Assembly (NCBI RefSeq): GCF_030704535.1
Contig: NC_081818.1
Location: forward strand, 6,396,501-6,460,500
Direction of reading: 5' to 3'
Length of the DNA stretch: 64,000 nucleotides
Source of the DNA: Vitis vinifera
Lineage: Eukaryota > Streptophyta > Magnoliopsida > Vitales > Vitaceae
Shown here in pieces: positions 32,750-45,470 of this stretch. A program made the position numbers and the translations under genes. Numbering within the stretch: position 1 is the first letter of the stretch; every line of letters begins with the position of its first letter. Below the pieces are notes generated by a model that was not told the origin of the DNA, ran no database searches, and was given only the letters and a program-made list of their open reading frames with translations.

Positions 32750-35567
32750 CCGAAAGGCTGAGATGAAGGAGACGAGGCTGAAGAGAGGGATGCACACACA
32801 CCTGAAAGGCCTCAAGCGCGGGAATACACTGATGCAGGCTCTGACGCGCCAACTGAGGAGGAAATCGCCCAAATGCGCAGGCCTGAGTCCCAAAATCCAA
32901 AAACCCTAGACTCCACAAGCTAAACGTACGTCTCAGAAGGCTGTAATGGCGTAAAAAATCCCTTCAGGGCAGCTGGAACGGCAAAAGCCCTGAAGCACCA
33001 GAAGAAATGGGTGAGAAACTGATGCGCGGGAAGCGCTTTAAATTCTCACCCCGACAAACCGGTCGACCGATTAGTGACACGGTCGACCGGTTGCCCGCGG
33101 TCAACGCAGCGATTTTTGTCATTTTGCCTTGTCTCGTGATCCTCCCCCTCCCCTTTTCAGTTGAAATCCCCAATTTTTGTGGGGTTAATCAGAAAAATCT
33201 CATCAGAGGGTCTAAGAATCGAGGTTTGCATGCTTTGAGTTAGAAGAAGGAGATCCCGTGGATGATGTTCGATGTTAAAAGATTGAACTTTTTATAAATG
33301 TTTGACATTATACTTCTTCTAAACTTTACATGGAGACATTTTTGGAATCAATCAAAATTATTCTTCTAAACGCTTTTATCTGTCAGATAATTAAACATGT
33401 CTTGTTCATCCAAAATTTTTATTGTGTCTGACCTTTTAGTTTCAAACATTTTCTCATTGTTCACATTTTCATGTCTGAACTTCTCCAAAGTATTTAACTT
33501 TCCCACACCATGAAATGAGTTTTTTTTGTTTTTTTTCATTTTTATTACACTATGTCACGATTTCTCATTCTAAATAGTTTACAAATGTTTCTCTATCATT
33601 TGTACAATAGGTGTTTGATAAAAAAAATTACATAAAGAATAACTCCTAAAAGATATTCATGTGGCATGTCATATGCCTCAAATACTCTTTTGTTATTAAA
33701 TGAGCAAAGAAGATAATTTTCTCTTTGTGGTTGAGAAAAATAAGTTGAAGGAAAAGAAGAAGAAGAAGAAGAAGAGTGTGGAGAGAATAATGGGAACAAT
33801 ATTTTAAGTATTTTTAAAATTTTAGGTAAATATATTAATGAGATATGGTTTTTAGTGGATATGTAAATAAAGTGTGTGCAAAGATGGATTGAAATATAAT
33901 TTCCCTTATTTTTAACACCTTATTAAACTACCAATCAGCAAGCGGTGATTAGGTAAAAAGGAATTTTTTTTTTATTTTCTTATTTATTACTCATTTATTT
34001 AAAATGATGCTATTTCCTTTCAATTTGGTCACATTTTCTTTATTATACATAATTTTTAAAATGATGTTTTTTAAATTAAATATTAAGGGTTTGTTTGAAA
34101 ACATTTCAAAAACAATCGTCAAATTTTTGTTGAATAATTGTATTTAATAAATTTTTTTTATCAAACATGTTTTTTAAATAAAAAATAAAAATTACTTCAA
34201 AAAATGGTTCACAAACAGCCCTTTAAGCTTCCTAAATCCTTCCTAATTCCATGACTTGAACCACCCATTGTTATTATTCATCCATTAAAAAAAAGGAGGG
34301 CTTTTCTAAAGAGTACATATAAAAACCCAACAAATACTTTTGAAAATAAAAGGTGAGAATTTTGAAACATGAAACTGTTAGGAATTTTATTAAACTCCAT
34401 TAATACCCCAACAAACAAAAATAATAATAATAATAATAAAATTAAAAATCTACATTTTAAATGGATGGAATTTTGTCATCATTTCTGACTTTTGGCACTT
34501 CAATCTGACTCTTTTCATATTTGGTTTCATTTCCTTATTCCTTATTATGCATATTTATATAATAATTTAATGGCCTAAATTTCATCACACACTTTCAATA
34601 ATTAAAATTACAAGTTCAATAGATACTAAACCGATACTCTAAAATTTTCTAAATCTACATACTTTATTTATATTTTCCGTACTCCGAAGATCTTTTCAAT
34701 ATTGTACCAAAAATAGTGAGATTAATAAGAAAACCTTCACACCAAAAAGAGCTATTTGATAGCATTTATGGACTCTTTCTATCATTGATCCAACCTTGCA
34801 AACTATTCCGCCATGATATGAGTTTGGGTTCAAAGTAGTCCTTTTATCTGAACAAAGTTGAGTTTTGGTTGTTCAAAATGATCTCCTTCTCTTTCCTACT
34901 TTTACCTTTTGTTTTTTATATTTTAAAATTGTACTAAATTTACATACTAATTTAAAAAAATACAAATAAAAATAACAAAATGGCTCGTTCAAATAATAGT
35001 TTCAAAACATGCCTAAAGTGAATATGTGTGGGTCGTGGGCTGCCATCACAAATTTTCTTTTCATAGCTTTCACAGAATGAATTGAAGGTTTTCATACTAG
35101 AGCAAGCCATTCTTAGTGGACAAGTACCATCCATTTTTCTATACAAGAAATGTGATTGTAATTGCAGAGCCAAAACAAAAAATCTTTTACACTGCAATCT
35201 GCATATACATTAGATTTTCTCTTCTACAACATTAATTTTTAAAAAGGGGAAAAAAAAAAAAAAAAACATCCATGTTATCTGCTTGTACGAAAGAATAATC
35301 CTTTTATGTGGAAGAGTTCCCAAGCAAGCATCATCTAAGAAGAAAATGAAGCTGGACTTAATCCAAAATGGCCATGCAAAACTCACTGTAATAAACACCC
35401 TTACCAGTTTGCTAAGCAGTGGGGTCAATTTTTTGTTTTCCATGGCATTCAAACACACAAGTCACAGTAATAATGGTGGCATCATAAAGCAAAAAAATGT
35501 GGTTAATGGGGCATTGTGCTAATAATCCAATTTTTTGTTCGCCGAGGGAAGCCAGGCCAAAACCTCA
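32750..35567. other. non-coding flank of the transposon ORF and AT-rich spacer
   Basis: 33058-33096 holds a short ACCGGT cluster (array d: AAACCGGTCGACCGATTAG, ACGGTCGACCGGTTG), about 310 bases upstream of the ORF start. The rest (to 35567) shows no recognisable gene. There is an AAT/ATA microsatellite at 34418-34440, a GAA run at 33753-33773 and an AT-rich foldback-like segment at 34085-34220. The minus-strand frame 34952-35197 was not recognised. Confidence 0.5.
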
Positions 35568-35709
35568 CCCTGATACCAAATGATGCCGGACCACATATAC
35601 TACTAAGAGCTTAAGCTAATTGTGGGTAGAGGTAGCCCCACATATAAGGCCCAACCAACGTTAGTAATCAGCCAATGTAGGACATTGGATTTCCGTCCAT
35701 ACTACATCA
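35568..35709 (-). mobile_element. LTR with adjacent primer-binding site
   Basis: 129 bp from 35581 to 35709 read TGATGCCGGACC...CTACATCA. On the minus strand this is an LTR-like block ending in ...CA, followed after 2 bases by TGGTATCAGGG (35578-35568), similar to the initiator Met-tRNA primer site. The polypurine tract and second LTR were not found, so it may be a truncated TRIM-type element. Confidence 0.55.
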
Positions 35710-37053
35710 CATTAAAAATAGGTATTATCTATAAAAATAGATTTTTCCCTAAAATAAAAAAGATCAGACATTCAAAGAAATGAAAAAATATCAAATTCTG
35801 TTAGAAAGCAAAATCAATATGATTTCAAATGCTATGCAAAGCATAGATGGAACATTTCATGGCACATCTAAAACAATGCCCCAAACATAGAATCATATAA
35901 AATGACCGAATCTGTATTTTGTATTCATTAAAACCAACTGAATATAATATACCATCCACAACAGAACACAAAAGACCAAAAAAAGGGAAAACAAAAGAAA
36001 AGAAACGAGAAAATCTCTAGAATTGGATTACGTGCCTTGGTAAGTGAACCTCAAATATGCTTCACAAAACCGAGTCAAATGGAAAAACTTAAGTAATTGA
36101 ACAAAAGAGATGTTAATAGCTATGATAGAAAAATGACTGATCAAACAAGGAATCTGTTATCCATTTTTGTGGGGTTTGTATAAAGAAATCCCTTAAGGCT
36201 CCTTTTGGTTGCTGAGAAATATAAGGAGAATAAAGGAAAACATAGAAGCTAACAACAGTCAATTCAACATGCAGACCACTAAATAAGATTAAATTATTTG
36301 GCTATGATTTCTGAGGTGGTTAATTACTTACATTCTTTTTATGCATGGGAGATTAAATTAACCAAATAAGGGATACAAGAATTTTTACAATAAAACCCCT
36401 GTACTAATTATGGAGATAAAAAACCACTCTAAAACTTTTAATATAAAATCCAGTATTTAAGATAAAGTTACACAAAATGAGTTCATAACTTACCCCTAAG
36501 ATTTACTTTCCAAAACTTACAACTTCATCCATGTCCATGACACAACAATTTCCTATTGTTCTAGTGAATTCTTCTTAGCAACACTAAAGGGATGTTAAGT
36601 TTTATAACTTAAGATTTGAGCTTTGAATCTTCATTGAGAGATTAAGAATGACAAGGCAAGTTAGGTTGAGTCTTTCTCAATGTGTCCAACCTTAAATGGG
36701 TTAAAGGAGGATTTATATAGGTCTATAAGCTAAGGAGTTCGGTATCTCAAATTCCCAACAAGAATACTCATGAATTTTCAAAAAATTATCTATTATATTC
36801 TAGCAGATTCGAGATAACTGCTTGAGTGCACTTACCCACCACTCAAGAGCCTTGGGCATTTGAGCATTGGATAAGTGCTTGAGCGGTTCTAGTACTTAAG
36901 TGTTACTTCCACCACTCGAGCGTCCCCTGTTTTTCCAAAGCATTAATTTAAACATTTTTTTTAAAAAAAAATACATCAATCCATTTGAACCCTTTAACCA
37001 CCTACCTTACAACTAAACAGACTTTAGTAAACTTAATTATGACTTTTTGATTA
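35710..37053. other. intergenic or intron-like sequence, nothing recognised
   Basis: No gene or clear repeat. If the adjacent amino-acid transporter fragment was copied from genomic DNA, some of this could be its intron or flank. Confidence 0.4.
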
Positions 37054-37309
37054 CTCCAGTGTTATGATGATATTATCAGCAACGCTGTTCCCAAACATTC
37101 AGTATCCAATAAGAGAAACAGGAATGTAGACCAAGGCAACAACAATATAAGCAATAATCACCTCTTTCTGTCCACATGGATCCCTTGGAAGGCTTCTAAG
37201 GGGTGGAAGGAATTGTTGCTTGGATCTCCAACACCACGTTGTGCCAAGCATAGACAAATGCTACATCACCCAAAGTGCTAAAGAAGGTGAAGACTCTTCC
37301 AGTTGTGGT
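37054..37309 (-). pseudogene. LHT1: broken fragment of a lysine/histidine-type amino-acid transporter
   Basis: Minus-strand translation matches plant LHT1-type amino-acid transporters: [39 protein letters not shown], then VIIAYIVVALVYIPVSLIGY and MFGNSVADNI. It is clearly dead: a stop replaces a codon after IPSTP, a stop (TGA) replaces the conserved Trp after LIGY, and there is a frameshift near 37160. No other exons of the gene are present. It ends 48 bases from foldback module copy e. Confidence 0.85.
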
Positions 37310-37356
37310 CGAAGTTGTGAATCAATTTGAATAGAGCTCAGTGTCCCTAATAAGGC

Positions 37357-37585
37357 ATAACCGGTCGACCGGTTATCATCAACCGGTTAACATTTCTGCT
37401 CGACCGGTTACCACAGGCCATTTCTTCATGCATTGGGCAAAGTGGCCAGTGGCTACCGGTTGCAAAACATTTTGCGATCGGTTGAGGGTGTTCCTCGACC
37501 GGTTGACACTGCCAAATTTTTCCCCCATAACCCAAATGGGCACATGCAACCGGTAGCAAAACAAACTAGTACCGGGTGATGCAAT
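37357..37585. repeat. ACCGGT foldback module, copy e, plus an extra half unit
   Basis: Left arm begins TAACCGGTCGACCGGTTATC. The loop contains CATTTCTTCATGCATTGGG. The right arm begins CCAGTGGCTACCGGTTGC and runs to CTCGACCGGTTGACACTG. A further half unit (CATGCAACCGGTAGC, ACTAGTACCGGGTGATGC) follows to 37585. The loop matches copy c closely. Confidence 0.85.
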
Positions 37586-38167
37586 GCCGCAAACGCTTGC
37601 AACTGCCCAAGTTTTATGGGAAAAAAATATAGTAGCCTGACCATATTCGTAGAGATTATAGTAGATTAGACCAAGGGAGGAGAATACATACGTTTTACGA
37701 GGAACCAATACTCAATATAACCTTCCTAACGCATGATTCTTCTATGCTTTTGATGGAAATAGTCATAACCTTCCTTCTGCCATCTTTAAACTAGGGATTC
37801 CCGACTCAATATTTAAAAGACAAAAATATTCATGGCACCCAAATGGGAACCTAAATTATGTGATGTCTACCAACAATTTAAAATATACAAAAGAAGCTTT
37901 AAAGAGATGAAAATAACCTATATATCAAGAGCTATAAACAAACTAAGATAGGTATAATATATACATGTAGAGGAAAATACATCATCCATATACCATCATT
38001 TGCATTGAGCGAATACATTTACGCCATTTATGTCAATGGCCGATGACAACATCCATAAGTAATACGAGAAGTCATAATAACAAAAGGGCATTTATATTAG
38101 CCAAATGTCAAAAAACAGAAAGAAAGTTTAATAACTATAAAACTAGTACAAAATGTAGGAGGGGTCA

Positions 38168-39565
38168 TTAATGGTCTGGTCCATGAAGCGGGAAGTGGGA
38201 TCGGAAGAAGACCATCATCTCATCATGCTGGCGTCGTATAACTTGCATACCCTCTTTAACTTCCTCTTGTAAACCATCAATGCGATTCTCCAGAGATGTC
38301 AACCGTCGGTCATTGGCTAATACAATCTCCTCCAAGCGGGTACCAAGGGACTTAATCTGGGCATTGAGGTTATCTAATGCCTCAGAGTCGTCCGGTCCAA
38401 TTAGTGAAGGATGATTTGTTAACGCCCTAGCTCTTACACCACCTGTTGACGGTATTTGTGTGACATTTGCTTTTGCATGAGTTCTTCCCTGTACATCCTG
38501 ATCTTCGTATTCTTCATCGTCGGAGGGCCCATTGTCTGAAGAGACATCAACCTCTGAGGGGGGAACGGAAGACTTCCTTGCCCATGAACCATCTTTCTTC
38601 CGTACAAAATGCATGCGCCGAAGTGAAGCCCGATCATATGTATCAAATGATTTGAGTTTTTTCCCGTCTTTCTCATTGCGCAAATTGACATCGAAGTACT
38701 TGACAATCTTTGTGATAAACATGCCATAGGGGAGAACTGAATCTTCGCTGATTGAACATGCTTTCATATGTTGGAAAATTATGTAACCAATATTAACCTT
38801 TCTTTCTGTGAGAATGCTGTCAACCAAAAAAGCCTCCAAGAAAGATACATCATCGCGGTGGCCTCCTTTAGGGATGAAAATGTACGATATCATGTGATGT
38901 AGGATACGACTCAACACAGTCAACAAATGGGAAGTTGGTCTATTAGCTCTCGGGTAACCACATAGCCTCTGTAAAGCTTCTGCAGGTTTGAAACCTTCTA
39001 CCCTTGGCCACTTCTTAGCTTCATACAAACAAACCCCTTCGTTTGGAATCTCTAAAATCCGACAAAGTGCAGCAACATCAAAAACGATCTGCACACCGTT
39101 AATCGTGGTAGTAATGGGTCCTTCGTCTTCGAATGTCATATTGGAGTAGAAACATTTCACAACCTTGGGATAAACGAACTCATTGACGGAAACAATCGGA
39201 AGCCAACCCATTCTCGCGAAAGGCACATCGAAATGGAAATAACTGAGCTTTGCAAAAGCAATGTTCCTACTCGGGATTACGGTCCGATTCGCAAAGTGAA
39301 GATGAAATCGTTGGGCTAGGTCAGGGGTTGCGAACATAGATCGATCAAAGGTGGCCTTCTTACGAACCTCCGGACTTGCTTTCACGGCCGGACGTTTACC
39401 ATTGTTGGGGGTGTGTTTTGCTCCATCGGAGGTGTTGTGGGTGCTTTCGCTTGGTTGTTGTCGGTCGGAGGTCTTTTTGTTGGTCCCGCGCAGCCTTGAT
39501 ACCGCCGGCCTCTTCCCTTTCCGACCGGGTGAGGATGCTTCGACCGGTGCTCGTTTTGGGGGCAT
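38168..39565 (-). CDS. plant transposon protein (PF20167-like), copy 2
   Basis: 465 aa, start MPPKRAPVEASSPGRKGKRP, frame intact. It is a diverged paralogue of the ORF at 31307-32749: the same order of basic N terminus, conserved core (GPITTTINGVQIVFDVAALC, EALQRLCGYP, IFIPKGGHRDDVSFLEAFLV, VLPYGMFITKI), acidic linker and C-terminal coiled coil (AQIKSLGTRLEEIVLANDRR). Divergence from copy 1 is high, so this is a different subfamily. No polymerase or integrase is nearby. Foldback module e lies about 580 bases downstream, as module c does for copy 1. Function unknown; probably a transposon accessory protein. Confidence 0.7.
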   Translation of the reverse strand: MPPKRAPVEASSPGRKGKRPAVSRLRGTNKKTSDRQQPSESTHNTSDGAKHTPNNGKRPAVKASPEVRKKATFDRSMFATPDLAQRFHLHFANRTVIPSRNIAFAKLSYFHFDVPFARMGWLPIVSVNEFVYPKVVKCFYSNMTFEDEGPITTTINGVQIVFDVAALCRILEIPNEGVCLYEAKKWPRVEGFKPAEALQRLCGYPRANRPTSHLLTVLSRILHHMISYIFIPKGGHRDDVSFLEAFLVDSILTERKVNIGYIIFQHMKACSISEDSVLPYGMFITKIVKYFDVNLRNEKDGKKLKSFDTYDRASLRRMHFVRKKDGSWARKSSVPPSEVDVSSDNGPSDDEEYEDQDVQGRTHAKANVTQIPSTGGVRARALTNHPSLIGPDDSEALDNLNAQIKSLGTRLEEIVLANDRRLTSLENRIDGLQEEVKEGMQVIRRQHDEMMVFFRSHFPLHGPDH

Positions 39566-41735
39566 GAGTATTCAGATGGGCTTCAGCTATTGCGTGAGGA
39601 TGAAGAAGAGTGAAGTGGAAGACGGACGGGTTCAGGTCTCGCGCGAGGATGAAGAAGAATGGAGTAGAAGACAAAGGGGTTGGGGGTAGAACTGGTTTGA
39701 GCATCGATCGACCTTCGTGGAGAGGCATCCAGTTTATGAACTACTTAAATTTTAATTAACTTAATGTCTTACATTATATTTGCTACACTTTTAATGTAAA
39801 AGTTTCCATATGAACTGATTAAACCTATAATGGATTAAATGAATAAATATTTTGATGTACCTTAAAGAAATTAATTGAAGTTAATTTCACAAAATTTATA
39901 TTAAGGAAAATAAAATATGAGAACTTAAGTTAATTAAATCAGATAAATTAACTAATCTGTTTGATAGGTACGGTATAGTCTAATGAACTCACTAAGATAT
40001 AGTCACACCTAATAGATTAAAATTGTAATTAACTAACATATACTACCATAGGGGCATCAAAATTAATTATGGTTGTATGACAAAATGTTCGAATAAGTAC
40101 GATATACCATGGTGAGTGAAATAAATTAATGAATCTGAATTTATTTAAAATTTCCATAAGTAGAATATCATAACTTATCTCATTTTACGTAATTAAGTGT
40201 AATTAACCTACCTATCTCATGTCAAGGATATATTATGAAGCATTAATTAACAATAAATTACGTTAATTCATGGAAAAATATAGTGTAATGAACTCACTAA
40301 GATATACTCAGACCTATTAGATTAAAATTGTAATTAACTAACATATACTATTATAGGGGCATTAAAATTAATTATGGTTGTATGACAAAATGTTCGAATA
40401 AGAACGATATACCATGGTGAGTGACATAAATTAATGAATCTGAATTTATTTAAAATTTCCATAAGTAGAATATCATAACATATCTCATTTTACGTAATTA
40501 AGTCTACTTAACTAACCTTTCTCATATATAGGATATATTAGGAAGCATGATTTTTTTTAAAAAAGACCGTTAATTGATGAAAAAATATAGTATGTAGGAA
40601 ACGGTATCAAAACATATTTACAATAAATTGGCTAAACAACAGTAACAAATGTCAATATTATCAATTAAGTCCATATCTCCCCTTTATATTTTCTTAAGTT
40701 ATACAATTATCCATTTGCAATGGCTGTAAAAAATAACCACATTAGGCTGACTTTCCCAACTGATATAAATGTTATATTTAATGGCACCTAAAAAACTGAT
40801 GCAAATATCCAAACTATCAACCACTAAGTGTACCATTGTGGTGGTAGGTTTTCAACATGTGGCAGCCTATTAAAAAAGGTAATAACTCCAGCAACCAACC
40901 AAATACATATCTTAGTATATATTTGGGGGAGTTTTAGTATTGTAAGAACCTTAGCATCTGAACGAGGGCTGCTAGTTGTTGGAGAACAGGTCACAAAAAA
41001 CATCCAGAAGACGAATCTTCAGCTCAAGCTGCATCACACTTGGACCTTCCATTTTAACGGTATGATCTTTAACTCAATAAATAATAGGTAAACAAAGCCA
41101 TAATACATTTTTTTAGCTTAATGCATTCATCTTTGAAATGGATGGGGGAATATTTCGAAAACCTAATAGTGATTTTTAAATGGTATGTATTGATGTTAAA
41201 GAGTTTGGATTTTGATTGTCTAAAGCACATTGTTAGTAATATGCATCAGTGATCTGTTGAACAGTTGAGATTAATTTAGTTAATATAAGTGAGTAATGTT
41301 GGCTGTAAAAATCACAACATCATCAAAATTATAGGGTAATACATATTCAAATGACTTAAAAAGAGAGAATCAACCTTTAGAAATGTGTATTATTGACTCC
41401 CAATATGGGGTAAGTTTGGAATAAGGTTGGCGGTGTACCCAAAAGCAATTAGCCTAAATAGGGCAACCTCCTTAGGCTAATTGTTTATGTGTTCTTTTAG
41501 CCTAAACCGATCCATGTTTCCGTGTTATTTTAAAGAAAGTGGATGAGAGGTATTAATTATTGTGACTGACAAACTCCTTGAAGATGGCAACTCAGATTAA
41601 GGTTGGAAATTTTGTTAACATAGTATGCCTAAATAGGGCAACATTATAACGTTTTGATAAGGAATGAAGGCCTTAATGAAATCAACAACGAAAAGAAACA
41701 ATTAGCTAATCGGTTTAAATATTAAAACAGTGAAT
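39566..41735. other. AT-rich non-coding region upstream of array f
   Basis: Apart from the tandem duplication listed separately, no gene was recognised. The plus-strand frame 40828-41091 and its minus complement were examined without finding a known domain. The phrase CCTAAATAGGGCAAC occurs at about 41453 and 41630. Confidence 0.5.
39981..40590. repeat. tandem duplication with a period of about 305 bp
   Basis: TAATGAACTCACTAAGATAT occurs at 39981 and at 40286, and the following 270 or so bases (ACTAACATATACTA, GTTCGAATAAG, CCATAAGTAGAATATCATAA) are repeated with few changes. Non-coding. Confidence 0.85.
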
Positions 41736-42066
41736 ACCGGATGAGGAATTTCTCAACCGGTTGAGAAAATACCTCAACCGGTAGCAACTGGTTTAAAAAA
41801 TACACACCCGGTTGAGCCATTCCCTCAACCGGTTGAGAAAATTCCTCGACCGGTAGAGAAAATTCCTCAACTGGTTGATCAACTGGTATCAACCGGTTGA
41901 TCAACTGGTATCAACCGGTTGATTTTTTTGTACCAGTGCCTACCGGTTGAGGAATTTCCTCAACCGGGTGACGAAATTCATGATCCGGTAGCTACTGGTT
42001 TATAAATTCCACAGCCGGTCGACCGGATTACTTCGACCGGTCGATGAATATTCTGAACCGGTAGAG
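41736..42066. repeat. ACCGGT palindrome array f, upstream of the transposase
   Basis: Nine ACCGGT cores by eye in 330 bases, many within CTCAACCGGTTGAG and separated by about 20-25 bases of AATTCCTC / GAGGAATT type, so that larger overlapping palindromes form. Interspersed CTGGTATC and ACCAGTGCC segments recur. The array ends 80 bases before the transposase ATG, where it could serve as promoter or as transposase binding sites. That role is inference. Confidence 0.9.
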
Positions 42067-42147
42067 ACTTAAAAATGTTGTGAACACCACCAAAATGCAT
42101 CTGGTGAATTTGTTGGGGAATTTTTTAACCTTATTTATGTAATGTAG

Positions 42148-44957
42148 ATGATGCAATCGGTGAAGGAGAAAACAATCAAGCGGGAGTTTGAAGTGAAGGA
42201 GGAGGACGTCGTCAATGACGATGCATTTATCGGTGGCACTTACGACATGGGTGGAAACGGTTTGAAACAGAAGGTGTTGAAGGGTATTTCAGATGAAGAA
42301 GTCTACAAATTGCAATTCGATCGCATAGATGAGGCTGAAACATTTTACAACATGTTAGCTAGAGTAGCCGGATTTAGTATTCGAAAAGATGATTTGAAGC
42401 GTGACAAGAATGGAGATATAATATCTCGAAAGTGGGTGTGTTCTAGAGAAGGGCAGCGAGCGACAAAGTTTATTGAAAATGACAAGCGACAGCGTGAGCC
42501 ACGATCATTGACTAGGGTTGGATGTGAAGCTGCATTTCGTGTAGGCTTGAATAGGAAAGATGGAAAGTGGATTGTAAAGGAATTTATAGGAGATCATAAT
42601 CATAATTTGGTCGATGCTATCAACACACAATTCCTTCGGTCTCATCGAACAATAAGTAATCCCGATAAGGCACAAGTTGATGGTTTGCGTAAAGTAGGTG
42701 TTAAAACCACACAAATTATGGACTATATGGTAAAACAATCAGGGGGACATGAGCACGTCGGTTTCACACAAAAAGATATATACAATCACGTTGATGCAAT
42801 GCGTAGAAGTGAAATTAAAGACGGTGATGCAGAAGCGGCATTGGCTTATTTGTGTGGAAAGGCAGAAATGGATTCTTCATTTTTTTATAAATTCAACATT
42901 GATGAAGAAAGTCGACTAGCAAATTTGTTTTGGGCTGATTCAACTGCTCGAATGGATTATGCGTGTTTTGGAGATGTCCTAGCATTTGACACAACCTATA
43001 GGACAAATGCCTATAAAAAGCCTCTAGTAGTGTTGGTCGGTGTTAATCATCACCATCAAACTGTTGTATTTGGTTGTGCGTTATTGATAGATGAAAGTGT
43101 TGGGACATATGAATGGGTGTTGGAGACATTTCTTGAAGCAATGATGAATAAGAGACCCATATCTGTTGTAACCGATGGGGATAAAGCTATGCGTAAGGCA
43201 ATTAAAAAAGTATTACCTGATACGTGTCATCGATTGTGTTCATGGCATTTGCAACGAAATGCATTCACGAATGTGCATATTAAGGACTTCTCAAGCATAT
43301 TTGCAAGGTGCATGTTCATGCGTGGGAATGAAGAAGAATTCAAAAAGGTTTGGCATGAAATGGTTGCAAATTTGGGACTTAATGAGAATCGTTGGGTGAC
43401 CGAGATATATGGGAAACGTAAAGATGGGCAGAGGCGTATTTACGTGGAAATTTCTTTGGAGGGATGAGAACCACACAAAGGTGTGAGAGTATGAATGCAT
43501 ATCTAAATAGATTCTTAAAAATTCGCTTGCGACTGTATGAGTTTGTACAACAATTTGATAGAGCCATACTGAGAATACGGCAAAACGAGGCAAAGGCAGA
43601 GTTCGAGTCGAACAATTCTTCACCCGTGCTTTCAACCAAACTAGCCATACTTGAAAATCATGCTGCGACGGTATACACAAAAGAATCTTTCCTTAAATTT
43701 CGTGAGGAGATGAAAAATGCTGAGTTATTCTTTGTGGTTGGTGTTGTAAGTGATCATTCAATGCGGGCATACACATTATCTAAGTTTAGACACCCGAACT
43801 TAAATTGGGAAGTACAATTTTGCCCGGATATTGTAACATTAAAATGCTCATGCATGATGTTTAAGTCAATTGGCATCCCATGTTGCCACATGGTGGTGGT
43901 TATGAAGGTGGAGCATTTGGAAGAGATTCCTCAGTCATGTATTATGAAGAGGTGGACAAAGTTAGCAAAGGTGTATACAAGATCAGTACCAGTGAATGAG
44001 ACGGATAACAACATGGATCGGTTTGTACGATATGGTTCATTGAGTTCGATGTGCAACAAGCTCTCCTACTTTGCGTCATATACGTCATCTTCATTTATAG
44101 AGGCCAAAAATGAAATACAAAATTTGACGGCAAGAATGGAGGAACTCTATAACTATAATTTGAAAGGGAAGAAAATAGCATCAGATGGAGCGACAGGTAC
44201 TAACCAAGTTCGTGATCCAAATATTGTGAAGACTAAAGGGAATCCAGGCAAAGTGGCAATGAATGTTCAAAAGAGAAGACGATGCAGTCGTTGTAAAAGA
44301 GTGGGTCACACAATTCGAAAGTGTCCACAAGCTACAATCCCTCAAAATGCTCAGCCGGGTTATATAGTATGTCATATTCAATACAAATTGCCCCTAAGAT
44401 TAATTTTTGTAGGTGTGCTAACATAAATGACTAACATAATTGTTTTGATGGCATTATGAATACGTAGGAGGAAACTAATTTGTCTTCCCAAGGTGACATT
44501 CAAAGGGAAATGATGCCTTCAACAAATTCATCAGTTGACATTTTTTCAACCTTACATGTATGTACAATAGGCTTGTTATATAATTTCCAAACATTGATAA
44601 CATATAATTCAATAATAATTGACAACACTTAATTATTGAAACATGCAGGGAATGTTAGGGGAGCGGTTGCCGAATGACCCATCTGACATGTACATAGATT
44701 GGGGTGAACTTAATAATGTAAGATCAGAATGAAGAAACACTTTTGACATAAATTTCAGATATGCATTATTTAATGATTAAGTTTAATTAATTGGAATGGA
44801 ATTGGGTAGCTGAAAAAAACAATGAAATGTGCATGTGCAGATAGCAGGAGTTCAGCAACATGAACAAAGTATGTCAACACCATGTGAAGGTGGGGATCCA
44901 AACAAATATCCAAATGAAAAGGATATGCAACCTTTTTTTTATTCCTTAGCGGAGTAA
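42148..44957 (+). pseudogene. FAR1-like MULE transposase gene with one frameshift
   Basis: First exon 42148-44366, then 44468-44557, 44649-44717 and 44841-44957 (stop), all with GT-AG introns and compatible phases. Domains: FAR1 zinc-binding DNA-binding domain (about residues 57-155, with Cys98, Cys126, His150, His152); MULE transposase core (DTTYRTN, Asp281; VTDGD, Asp343; CHRLCSWHLQRNA at 360-372); a SWIM zinc finger (CSCMMFKSIGIPCCH); and a C-terminal CCHC zinc knuckle (CSRCKRVGHTIRKC). The product would bind element ends and catalyse cut-and-paste transposition. Near 43421-43427 the frame breaks by a single missing base. The conserved core continues in the next frame (AEAYLRG.., then MRTTQRCESMNAYL). 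Translation therefore stops at 43467. It could be a sequencing error, but as read the gene is inactive. Confidence 0.88.
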
Positions 44958-45470
44958 GGGATGGTAGGTATTAAATCAGTATTTATATTAGTTGACGTTA
45001 TCACTTCCACTAATGTGTACTTTTAACTTAACTATTTAATGAAAAGTTTGAATTTTGATCAAGAGTCAAGTTGATTGATATAATGCAATATCCTCTACAT
45101 TTATAATTTAATTGATAACAAGGGATAAAATGATTGGTAAATGGAAAAACCGATTCATTTATATCATGTCGAAAAAAACGGTTAATTATGCGGAATTAAT
45201 TAAATTCAATTGTGGTTAAAGTTTGACAATTAGGTGGTTATGAGTTAACTATAGGAAAGTAATCAATATGATGTAATTCACATGAAATAGGTAAATGTAG
45301 TGATTTTACTGAAAATGGGTAAATCGTAGTAAGGTAAATTGTAATGTCAGTTTCCATCAATTTCAAACCTTATAATTGAACTTAATGGTACATTGTCGAA
45401 TGTTTCCATAGTGAAAAGTTATTGGTACAACTCATAGCATACCCTTTTTGTGCACAATTGCATTGCAGGA

